Assembly: GCA_013373005.1 (NCBI GenBank)
Contig: JABXIP010000291.1
Coordinates: 1 to 9,531, forward strand
Reading direction: 5' to 3'
Length of the DNA stretch: 9,531 nucleotides
From: Cytophagia bacterium
GTDB lineage: Bacteria; Bacteroidota; Bacteroidia; Cytophagales; Cyclobacteriaceae
Shown here: positions 1 through 6,939 of the stretch, one piece after another
Layout: every line of letters begins with the position of its first letter
How positions within the stretch are numbered: position 1 is the stretch's first letter
Program-made: the position numbers and the translations under genes
Notes under the pieces: model-generated
The model's database searches: none
What the model was told of the DNA's origin: nothing
What the model saw: only the letters and a program-made list of their open reading frames with translations

Positions 1-1307
1 CTTTGAAGGTAGGTCATAAATGAAAGCCCATGCATTTTAAATCGCTCGGCCAGAATAAGGCTGGCTCTACTTCCTCCAAAGAGAATAATCGTTTTATGCT
101 CTTCATCATTTTTACTCAACAGACTATATGTGAAGGGCGCAATAAGGCAGGTAAGTATACAAGCTGTTACAATAGCTGCATTTTCCGATTGGCTCAATAC
201 CCCAAGAGAAAGTCCGATTTGTGCTCCGGCCACAGTTTCACCCAATCGGGAGGAGAGAAGAATTCCACCGGCTCCAGCCTTCTTAAAGCCAAAAAGGCGA
301 GTCATACTTAAGGCAGGAATGGTTTGGGTAATAAAGAAGCCAACTAAAAGCAGTCCGATAAGGCCAAGAGATTCACCAATCTGATAGAGGCTCGACACAT
401 CCAGATTAACACCTACGTTAATGAAGAATATAGGAATGAAGAAGCCATAACCCATTCCATCGAGTTTGAAGAGCAGGGCAGAACGGTCTTTGGTAATAAA
501 CAGACTGAGCAATAGACCGGCAAAGAAAGCTCCTAAAATTAGCTCGGTTTCTAATACGGCTGCAATAACCACAAAGGCCAGAAATAGGCCGATGGCACCT
601 CTTACCTTAATCTGGTTAGCCGCATGTTCTAGCTTATAGATTACCTTTTGGAAGGTGCGTTGCCTGTTCAACTTTCTACCAATGGCATAAAATGCCAGAA
701 AGGCGATGAAGATAATATTGAAGAGGAGTAGGTCTAAATCGAGCCCATTCTTTAAATATCCTGCGAATATGGTAATGAGAAGAATGCTCATTACAGTGGC
801 AATACTGCCTTGCATCAGCAGAATTTGACCGAATTTTCTCTTAATCTGTCCGCTGGCTTTTAGAATAGGAACAGTAATTCCTATTCCAACTGTTGGTAGT
901 AAAAGTGTGTAATAGATTATGTTGACCTCATAGAATCTGGAAACAAGCCACATAAAAGGATAGGAAAGTGCTAGGGTACCCAGGTATATAATGAGTGATA
1001 GTAGAAAAGTATTGGTCAGAATGTGTTTTAAGCTGATTTTTAGAGAGGAGAGTGAGGCGATAATTTTGTTGACGTCAATCTCCAGACCTGCCAGAAATAT
1101 GAGAAACAGAAAACCTGTTTGGGCCAAAAAGTCCATGTAAGGGGTTTCTTCAATCAGATCTAGCACATAAGGGCCAATAATTACACCCAGTATAATCTCA
1201 ACAATTACCGAGGGAACTTTACCAATCTCTAGCCATGAAAGCACCAGGGGTACCCCCCAGGCTATGGCAAAGATGAGTAGTAAGGGGTAATAGTTAAGTT
1301 CTTCCAT
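1..1307 (-). CDS. CPA2-family cation:proton antiporter, N-terminal 435 residues (C-terminus beyond left edge)
   Basis: I translated the minus strand from ATG at 1307-1305; the frame stays open to the edge of the window. The product is highly hydrophobic for about 395 residues, consistent with the 12-13 membrane helices of monovalent cation:proton antiporter-2 (Kef/Nha-type) proteins of the inner membrane. Family-like signatures are FLAGLEID around residues 71-78, LETELILGAFFAGLLLS around 252-268, and IFFINVGVNLD around 293-303. From about residue 405 a charged linker leads into TIILFGGSRASLILAERF, which resembles the first beta-alpha unit of a Rossmann/TrkA-N (RCK) nucleotide-binding domain, so the whole protein is probably 550-700 residues. 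Oddity: the helix near residues 160-180 (GQILLMQGSIATVMSILLI) has no acidic residue where related antiporters usually carry an ion-binding Asp. The ion transported cannot be told. No Shine-Dalgarno sequence precedes the ATG. The gene is divergent from the haloperoxidase-like gene. Confidence 0.88.
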   Translation of the reverse strand, partial: MEELNYYPLLLIFAIAWGVPLVLSWLEIGKVPSVIVEIILGVIIGPYVLDLIEETPYMDFLAQTGFLFLIFLAGLEIDVNKIIASLSSLKISLKHILTNTFLLSLIIYLGTLALSYPFMWLVSRFYEVNIIYYTLLLPTVGIGITVPILKASGQIKRKFGQILLMQGSIATVMSILLITIFAGYLKNGLDLDLLLFNIIFIAFLAFYAIGRKLNRQRTFQKVIYKLEHAANQIKVRGAIGLFLAFVVIAAVLETELILGAFFAGLLLSLFITKDRSALLFKLDGMGYGFFIPIFFINVGVNLDVSSLYQIGESLGLIGLLLVGFFITQTIPALSMTRLFGFKKAGAGGILLSSRLGETVAGAQIGLSLGVLSQSENAAIVTACILTCLIAPFTYSLLSKNDEEHKTIILFGGSRASLILAERFKMHGLSFMTYLQ

Positions 1308-1481
1308 TAGGTTGAGATGAATATCTGGGATGAATCTCCAAAATAGGAAATTCAATTTATAGGACACCTAAACCGCAATGAACAATTCATCGAAATGTGA
1401 CGCTGAAATGGAATTCAATTGTTTAAATGCGCTGATATTCATTACTTTATTAGAAGTTGTTTGGTCAAACTCATTCACCTC

Positions 1482-3674
1482 ATGGAAAGGTTAAAAACCG
1501 TAATTATTGGGCTTATCTTATTGGTAGCTGGCCTTAACCCTCTCAAGGCTCAGGAACCATCAATCGCCAGGGAATGGATGGAAGAGCTCTTGCATTCCAT
1601 TAGAAATGATTTGGCCAGACCTACGATTCATGCCAGAAATCTCTTTCATGTTTCTGCTGCCATGTATGATGCCTGGGCCTTTTTCGATGATGAAGCCGAA
1701 ACCTATCTACTTGGAAAGACTGTAAATGGATTTACCTGTGATTCCGATTACTTGAGGTCATTTGATAAGTCTCAGGTAAACATGGAAGAGGTGTTGAGTC
1801 ATGCTGCATTTAATCTCCTAAATCACAGATTTAAGAATGCAGAGAGATATTCCATGCTTTCTCAGGGTTATAGAGCCCTGATGGAAAAATATACTTACCG
1901 AGGCCCTTCCGACATAAAGGATTTGTCTTTAGGAACCTCTTACGCACTGGGTAATTTTATTGGACAGTGCTATATAGACTATGGCTGGATTGATGGTTCG
2001 AACGAACCCAACCAATACAAGAATCAATACTATCAGCCGAAAAATGTATCGATAGCTCCGCAGTTTCCAGGCAATCCGAGAATAACAGATTTAAACCATT
2101 GGCAGCAGATTGAGCTCGATGTATTCATAGGTCAGAGTGGTTTTGAAAGTGGAGATATTCAACCCTTCTTAAGCCCCGAATGGGGTAATGTATATCCTTT
2201 CGCCCTAACCGATGCAGATAGGGTGAAAAAGAGAAGAGATGGAGATAACTATTGGGTTTATAACGATCCGGGGGCACCACCTCAATTCGATGACTTTAAA
2301 AATGGAGGCCATGAATTCTACAAATGGAACTTTGGTCTGGTGTCTATGTGGAGTAGTCACCTTTCCCCATCGGATAATGTCATGTGGGATATTTCTCCCG
2401 GAGCTCAGGGTAATGCTCAGAGCCTACCGGAAGATTGGTCTGAATATGCTGATTTCTATAATGAAAGAGAAGGAGGAGATCCAGGGCAGGGGCATGCATT
2501 GAACCCGGCAACGGGTCAACCTTATGAAGAGAATATTGTGCCTCGTGGTGATTATACCCGTGTTTTGGCAGAGTTTTGGGCCGATGGTCCTGATTCTGAA
2601 ACACCTCCCGGGCACTGGTTTACCATATTGAACTATGTTTCAGACCACCCTCAAGTAGTCAAGAAATTTAAAGGAGAAGGCGAGGTGCTGAGCGACTTGG
2701 AATGGGATGTCAAAGCTTACTTTGTACTCGGTGGAGCCATGCATGATGCAGCAGTTTCTGCCTGGAGTATCAAGGGTTACTACGATTATATCCGTCCTGT
2801 TTCAGCAATTAGAGCATTGAGTGATTTGGGCCAAGGCGTTTCCTCTGGTTACCCTGACTATAACCGCGAAGGTTTTGGTTTAGAACCAGGGTTTATTGAA
2901 TTAGTTGGCTTTGACGATCCGCTGGCCGACAGAAATAGTGATGCTCTTTACGAGATTAAACTAAAGGCTTGGAAAGGCCCACGCTACATTTCAAACCCGG
3001 CAACAAGTCAGGCTGGAGTCGACTGGATTTTGGCTGAAAATTGGTGGCCCTATCAACGACCAACTTTTGTAACTCCACCATTTGCAGGCTACGTTTCAGG
3101 ACATTCCACTTTTTCGAGAGCGGCTGCGGAAGTGTTGACAAAGTTTACTGGAGATGAATTCTTTCCGGGAGGAATGGGTGAATTTGTTGCTACAAAGAAT
3201 GAATTTCTTGTTTTTGAAGAAGGTCCTTCAGTAGATGTTCATTTGCAATGGGCTACTTATAGAGATGCTTCAGATCAAACAAGCCTTTCACGAATCTGGG
3301 GAGGGATTCACCCGCCAATAGATGATATTCCGGGTCGACATATTGGTATCAAGGTCGGTAATAAAGCTTTTGCTTTTGCTGAGAAATTCTTCACAGGTAA
3401 AGTCCCTGATAGCTTTGGATTATCTAAACTCAATCTCGCAATTGCCCCAAACCCGGTGAGTAGGGGAGATATGATGAACATTAGCGTATTCAGAGATATT
3501 GAAGATATGCAGTTCGTGCTGGTTGATGCGAATGGTGGAATAGTTGAAGATGTAAATGTTACATATCAGGACAGTAAAGTTCAGCTTGACACCCAGAATC
3601 TTTCGGTAGGGATTTATGTGCTACGTCTTAGGAGTGGTGGTACTGCTGAAAGTATCAGGTTTATAGTTCGCTGA
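1482..3674 (+). CDS. Secreted vanadium-dependent haloperoxidase-like protein (PAP2 superfamily) with T9SS type A sorting domain
   Basis: I chose ATG 1482 over the in-frame ATG at 1419 because it starts directly with a signal peptide (MERLK, a hydrophobic core, then KAQ near residue 23); the extra 21 residues look non-coding. The mature part begins with an all-helical region containing AMYDAWAFF (about residues 60-68), typical of this family's N-terminus. The vanadate/phosphate site is complete: K431-x6-R438-P439 (KGYYDYIRP), S539-G540-H541 (VSGHSTFSRAA), and R604-x5-H610 (RIWGGIHPP). These match in order and local spacing the fungal vanadium chloroperoxidase ligands Lys353/Arg360, Ser402/Gly403/His404 and Arg490/His496. 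The last 80 residues (about 650-730; PNP motif at 656-658, then GIYVLRL and RFIVR) form a type A T9SS C-terminal domain, so the protein should be exported through the outer membrane and released or surface-anchored. Halide oxidation with hydrogen peroxide is the family activity; a phosphatase role is the main alternative. No convincing promoter box is visible. Confidence 0.88.
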   Translation: MERLKTVIIGLILLVAGLNPLKAQEPSIAREWMEELLHSIRNDLARPTIHARNLFHVSAAMYDAWAFFDDEAETYLLGKTVNGFTCDSDYLRSFDKSQVNMEEVLSHAAFNLLNHRFKNAERYSMLSQGYRALMEKYTYRGPSDIKDLSLGTSYALGNFIGQCYIDYGWIDGSNEPNQYKNQYYQPKNVSIAPQFPGNPRITDLNHWQQIELDVFIGQSGFESGDIQPFLSPEWGNVYPFALTDADRVKKRRDGDNYWVYNDPGAPPQFDDFKNGGHEFYKWNFGLVSMWSSHLSPSDNVMWDISPGAQGNAQSLPEDWSEYADFYNEREGGDPGQGHALNPATGQPYEENIVPRGDYTRVLAEFWADGPDSETPPGHWFTILNYVSDHPQVVKKFKGEGEVLSDLEWDVKAYFVLGGAMHDAAVSAWSIKGYYDYIRPVSAIRALSDLGQGVSSGYPDYNREGFGLEPGFIELVGFDDPLADRNSDALYEIKLKAWKGPRYISNPATSQAGVDWILAENWWPYQRPTFVTPPFAGYVSGHSTFSRAAAEVLTKFTGDEFFPGGMGEFVATKNEFLVFEEGPSVDVHLQWATYRDASDQTSLSRIWGGIHPPIDDIPGRHIGIKVGNKAFAFAEKFFTGKVPDSFGLSKLNLAIAPNPVSRGDMMNISVFRDIEDMQFVLVDANGGIVEDVNVTYQDSKVQLDTQNLSVGIYVLRLRSGGTAESIRFIVR

Positions 3675-4356
3675 GATACAAGGAAACGAGCTTCAAAAAC
3701 TCCTCAACTTTATCCTTGTTCTTAAATGAATTGGTGATCGCTCTACCATTCAATGTGTTTAGGTCAATTTCAGGTGCAATAGATTTCAGAATAACCAAGG
3801 CCTCTAGCAGGCTTCCCAATCTGGATGGATGAAATCCATCTGGTCCGTAAAGTTCATACTCTTTATGCTCTTGATTGAATTTTTGCCACACTATGCCAAG
3901 AGGAATGAGAATTGAACCATTGCTTTTGGCCGCATCAGTGTGGTTTTTAATTACTCCATCAAATGTTTGATAATAGGTGGTGCTTGGCCAAACCATCAGA
4001 TATGCCGGAGTAGCATGGTTTGCTAAGGCCATTACAGAGAGTTGCTTGCCGTATTCCAAAAGAGATTTTCGTCCGTAAGCCTGTGAAGAAGGCCCTTGCT
4101 GAAAAATGACAAAGTCATATTGAGTCTTCCGAAGCTCTGGTGCTACGAGACCTTCATTGATATGGTCTTCTAGTCCATAATTGGGTTTGCATATACATTG
4201 AGTTGTAATGTCGAATCCATTGCTTTTTCCAATATTCTCTAATATTGAGGGCATGTTGTTTGTGTAAGTCAGGCTGTTTCCTACGAAGAGAATTTTCTGT
4301 GCCTGTGCGGTACTGAAAAAGGCTAAGAGAATAAAAAAGGTAAGCTTGAACTGCAT
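3661..4356 (-). CDS. Secreted SGNH/GDSL-type hydrolase
   Basis: This is a 231-residue protein with a signal peptide (MQFKLTFFILLAFFSTAQA, cleavage near residue 19). Mature block I is ILFVGNSLTYTNNMP, with S28 in GNSLT as the expected nucleophile. Block V is GPDGFHPSRLG, with D173 and H176 as the catalytic pair. VIFQQGPSSQ (about 83-92) sits where the GxND block III would be, but it lacks the usual Asn; QQG takes that place. An LPLGIVW-like segment (IPLGIVWQKF, 151-160) before block V also fits SGNH proteins. The family hydrolyses esters, including acyl and acetyl groups on lipids or polysaccharides; the substrate here is unknown. The protein should be periplasmic or extracellular. Its stop codon lies inside the end of the convergent haloperoxidase-like gene, giving a 14 bp antisense overlap (3661-3674). 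Upstream it is divergent from the thioredoxin-like gene across 143 bp. Confidence 0.8.
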   Translation of the reverse strand: MQFKLTFFILLAFFSTAQAQKILFVGNSLTYTNNMPSILENIGKSNGFDITTQCICKPNYGLEDHINEGLVAPELRKTQYDFVIFQQGPSSQAYGRKSLLEYGKQLSVMALANHATPAYLMVWPSTTYYQTFDGVIKNHTDAAKSNGSILIPLGIVWQKFNQEHKEYELYGPDGFHPSRLGSLLEALVILKSIAPEIDLNTLNGRAITNSFKNKDKVEEFLKLVSLYLSEL

Positions 4357-4465
4357 TACTTCTCAAACAACTGGGCTTTTCTGTAACCCTTAGAGCTATG
4401 TGCATTCAAGTGGCTGTTGTATATTACCTTATGAGCTTGGAGAAACAATAAGTTTTCAACATCAA

Positions 4466-4495
4466 TTAAGAGCATCGCATCTTTCTATATCTTTG
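4466..4495 (+). promoter_or_regulatory. Candidate Bacteroidota-type promoter of the thioredoxin-like gene
   Basis: TATCTTTG at 4488-4495 matches the Bacteroidota -7 consensus TAnnTTTG at every fixed position. TTA at 4466-4468, 19 bp upstream, is a near match to the -33 TTG/TTTG element. The box ends only 4 nt before ATG 4500, so the expected transcript would have almost no 5' leader. Assignment is by motif only. Confidence 0.5.
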
Positions 4496-4499
4496 AAAT

Positions 4500-5864
4500 A
4501 TGCGTGCTTTTTTTCTTGCTCTCAGCTTTATGTCGTCTGTTGTTCTAATGGCTCAGGACCAGATGACTGTCAACTTGTATTTCAATATTAAGAATATACC
4601 TGCCGATGAAGAAGTGCAGCTGGCCTATCGTTATGGCGATAAAACCTACATCAGGGAAGAGCTAGGTAGTTTTCAAAATGGGGCTTACAGTTATCAGTCT
4701 GATTCTGTAAATAGAGGGGTATACCTGCTCAACTTTAAGAATAAGAATGCCTATTTCGAGTTTATTCTGAATGAACCAACCTTTTCAATTATAGCCGATT
4801 ATAACGATTTGGATAATACTCAGGGGAGTCTGGGTTCGAAGGAGAATGAGGTATTCTTTGGTTATATTAAGAAGGTCACGGAGATCAATCGAAAGGTATC
4901 TGAGGTAGATGGTAACGTGGCATGGGATGACGAGAAAAAGCAGCAAGAGAGAGAGAGATTGGGTGAAGAGATAAACGCTTATAGGGATCTAATTCTGGAA
5001 AAGAACCCAGGTTTACTTGTTACGGATTTATTCAAAGCTTACATGGACCCAGTTATTCCTGAGGTGCCCGCAGGTATGTCCGAAGCTGAGGCTCAGTCAT
5101 TTCAATTTAACTATTATAAAGAGCACTTCTTCGACAATCTGAATTTCGAGAATGATGCCTTGTTGTATTCACCAGTTATTTATTCAAAAATGCAGATTTA
5201 TAGAGATCAGCTTACTTATCAGGAGCCTGACTCGCTTTTAAAGACTGCGAATCAGATGATTGAACTTGCATCGGTTAATCAAAACATCAAAAAGTACTTA
5301 ATCATAGAGTTTTTTAATTATTTCGCCAACTCTAAAACGGTTTGCATGGATAAGGCATATGTAGCCATGGCAGATCAATATTATCTCTCAGGAGAAGCAG
5401 ATTGGATAGACCCTGAACAATTGAGCAAGATTGTTGATAATGCCAATAACCTCAGAAATAATATTTGTGGTGAGAAGGCATTCAACTTTACTTTGAAAGA
5501 TGCGTCCGGTAAGTCGGTAAGCCTTAATAATATTCAAACGGAGTGGACGGTTCTTCTATTTTTAAAGAGCGACTGTTCTGGCTGCGCTAAGGAGCTTGAA
5601 AAGCTTAAATCAATAGATCTTTCAGGAGCAGATTATAAGATTGTCACCGTTCATTTAAAAGATGATGCTGGTTGGCAAGAACAGGTTCAAGACTTGAAAG
5701 GTGAACATTATATTCACCTGACTGATGCTGCCGGTGTAATTGACTGGAAAAGGCAGTATAACCTCAGCTCTTTTCCACTTGTTTACGTTCTCGACAGAGA
5801 GAAGGTAATTCAATACAAGAGGATCAGCGTTGAGCTATTGCCTCAATTGATTGAGAAAAAATAG
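4500..5864 (+). CDS. Exported thioredoxin-fold protein with DUF4369/DUF5106-like N-terminal region
   Basis: The 454-residue product starts with a signal peptide (MRAFFLALSFMSSVVLMAQ, about 19 residues; no lipobox Cys). Residues about 22-110 form a beta-rich region with the feel of DUF4369 (YFNIKNIPADEEVQLAYRYGDKTYI). Residues about 115-320 are helical and charged, like the DUF5106 segment of similar Bacteroidota proteins. Residues about 323-454 are a TlpA/AhpC-TSA-like thioredoxin domain: FNFTLKDASGKSVSLNNI, then LLFLKSDCSGCAKEL with the redox pair C359/C362 (CSGC), then the cis-proline in SSFPLVYVLD (P426). Such proteins act in the periplasm in thiol-disulfide exchange, cytochrome maturation or stress response; the partner here is unknown. 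A near-perfect -7 box lies 4 nt before the ATG. No Shine-Dalgarno sequence is visible. The fold assignment is strong, the names of the N-terminal domains less so. Confidence 0.85.
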   Translation: MRAFFLALSFMSSVVLMAQDQMTVNLYFNIKNIPADEEVQLAYRYGDKTYIREELGSFQNGAYSYQSDSVNRGVYLLNFKNKNAYFEFILNEPTFSIIADYNDLDNTQGSLGSKENEVFFGYIKKVTEINRKVSEVDGNVAWDDEKKQQERERLGEEINAYRDLILEKNPGLLVTDLFKAYMDPVIPEVPAGMSEAEAQSFQFNYYKEHFFDNLNFENDALLYSPVIYSKMQIYRDQLTYQEPDSLLKTANQMIELASVNQNIKKYLIIEFFNYFANSKTVCMDKAYVAMADQYYLSGEADWIDPEQLSKIVDNANNLRNNICGEKAFNFTLKDASGKSVSLNNIQTEWTVLLFLKSDCSGCAKELEKLKSIDLSGADYKIVTVHLKDDAGWQEQVQDLKGEHYIHLTDAAGVIDWKRQYNLSSFPLVYVLDREKVIQYKRISVELLPQLIEKK

Positions 5865-5937
5865 TGGCGCTGAATAGCCTAATGTTTATCCAATTTTGAA
5901 AATGAGCCAGCTTTGAGCGGGAACTCTTAAATAATAC

Positions 5938-6831
5938 ATGCAAACTGCGATACTTTTAATTGGCATTTTCATCCTCTGGCTTTATCTGGGATATGACTCC
6001 ACAGTGAAGCCGGCATTGGAAAGAAGGGCTCAGGCAAAAATGCCCACGGGTTGGCAAAGTATTCTTTCTAAAAAGGTACATTTCTATAGTCAGCTGAAAG
6101 GCAAAGACAAGGATCGGTTCGAGAGAGATGTTGTTAGGTTTTTGACTAAGGTGAAGATTACGGGCGTTTCTTGTACCGTAGAACTGGAAGATAGACTATT
6201 AGTAGCCAGCAGTGGCGTAATTCCTCTTTTTGGGTTTCCGGCATGCACCTACAGAGGGCTGGAAGAAGTGATCCTTTACCCTACAACATTCAACCGTCAG
6301 TTTCAATTAGACGACCCTGATGAACTGATTACCGGTATGGTGGGTTCAGGGGTTATGGAAGGAAAAATGATTCTCTCCAAACCTGCTTTGCATGAAGGAT
6401 TTGATATCTCTAATGACAAAGAGAATACTGGTATTCATGAGTTTGTTCACCTTTTTGATAAGGAGAATGGTTTTATCGATGGTGTGCCTCCTGGCTTTGA
6501 AGACAAGGCCTTTGCTTTACCTTGGCTTCAATTTGTTCATACAAAGATTAAAGAGATTGACGCTGACCAATCAGATATAAGATATTATGCCACTACCGAT
6601 GCCATGGAGTTCTTTGCTGTGGCCGGAGAATACTTTTTCGAAAGACCTGTTTTACTCAAACGAAAGCATCCTGCTTTGTATAAGGCATTGGTTAAGACTT
6701 TTAATCAGGATACAGCCGGTTTTATAAGTGAGGGCTTTAAAAAAGTAGAAATTGGTCGTAACGACCTTTGCTTGTGCGGAAGTGGTTTAAAGTATAAGGT
6801 TTGTTGCTGGGAAGACGAGTATGGTTGGTGA
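5938..6831 (+). CDS. Membrane-anchored MtfA/M90-like zinc peptidase with C-terminal SEC-C motif
   Basis: Residues 1-18 (TAILLIGIFILWLYLGY) form one N-terminal membrane helix with no obvious cleavage site, so the protein is probably anchored with its body in the cytoplasm. The core resembles MtfA-type peptidases: VILYPTTFNRQF (about 111-122), then GIHEFVHLFD with zinc motif H167-E168-x-x-H171, then TDAMEFFAVAGEYFFERP (220-237), which supplies the third ligand, most likely E224, with E231 nearby. The same H-E-x-x-H plus E-F-F-A pattern occurs in anthrax lethal factor. E. coli MtfA is an aminopeptidase that also binds the repressor Mlc; no Mlc or PTS gene is visible here, so that role should not be transferred. 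Unusually, residues 273-290 (GRNDLCLCGSGLKYKVCC) are a complete SEC-C motif, with zinc ligands C278, C280, C289 and C290, as at the end of SecA. The gene lies 73 bp after the thioredoxin-like gene; weak promoter-like boxes (TTTA 5885-5888, CAGCTTTG 5908-5915) hint at separate transcription. Confidence 0.87.
   Translation: MQTAILLIGIFILWLYLGYDSTVKPALERRAQAKMPTGWQSILSKKVHFYSQLKGKDKDRFERDVVRFLTKVKITGVSCTVELEDRLLVASSGVIPLFGFPACTYRGLEEVILYPTTFNRQFQLDDPDELITGMVGSGVMEGKMILSKPALHEGFDISNDKENTGIHEFVHLFDKENGFIDGVPPGFEDKAFALPWLQFVHTKIKEIDADQSDIRYYATTDAMEFFAVAGEYFFERPVLLKRKHPALYKALVKTFNQDTAGFISEGFKKVEIGRNDLCLCGSGLKYKVCCWEDEYGW
6754..6807 (+). other. SEC-C zinc-binding motif fused to the peptidase
   Basis: This encodes residues 273-290 of the MtfA-like protein. 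The spacing C-x-C-GSG-x-KYK-x-C-C agrees with the SEC-C consensus, which binds zinc and in SecA contacts SecB and ribosomes. It lies directly after the peptidase domain and only seven residues before the stop, so it is a short tail rather than a separate gene. Confidence 0.85.
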
Positions 6832-6927
6832 ACCGGTTCTCAATTAACAGGTTTGTTAGCTAAGGTTCAGTAGAAGGGTTATTTATCCATTGATATAAAA
6901 CCCACCTTATCAACCATCGGGAAAAGC

Positions 6928-6935
6928 TAGTTTCG
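6928..6935 (+). promoter_or_regulatory. Possible -7 promoter box of the DUF5916 gene
   Basis: TAGTTTCG differs from TAnnTTTG at one fixed position and ends 4 nt before ATG 6940, the same distance as the better box before ATG 4500. The only upstream partner is a weak TTA at 6907-6909. It is motif-based and could be chance. Confidence 0.3.
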
Positions 6936-6939
6936 TAAA

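Noticed and set aside
30..384. Two overlapping plus-strand open frames
   Set aside because: They lie fully inside the antiporter gene on the minus strand, which has clear family motifs; the plus-strand products are low in hydrophobic or family-like character.
1378..1390. ATGAA-CAA-TTCAT small inverted repeat as an operator
   Set aside because: Five-bp arms in AT-rich DNA are expected by chance and nothing else supports a regulator site.
1455..1463. AGTTGTTTG upstream of the haloperoxidase-like gene, also found upstream of the hydrolase gene on the minus strand, as a shared promoter box
   Set aside because: It matches only 6 of the 8 positions of TAnnTTTG (including the two free ones), lies at different distances from the two start codons, and has no -33 partner.
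1419..1481. In-frame extension of the haloperoxidase-like gene to ATG 1419
   Set aside because: The 21 extra residues are not signal-like, while ATG 1482 begins directly with a typical signal peptide.
6829..6870. TGAACC/GGTTCA inverted repeat and the palindrome GAACCGGTTC after the peptidase stop as a terminator or operator
   Set aside because: The stem is only 6 bp with a 30-nt loop and no T-tract; the 10-bp palindrome overlaps the stop codon and has no second copy.
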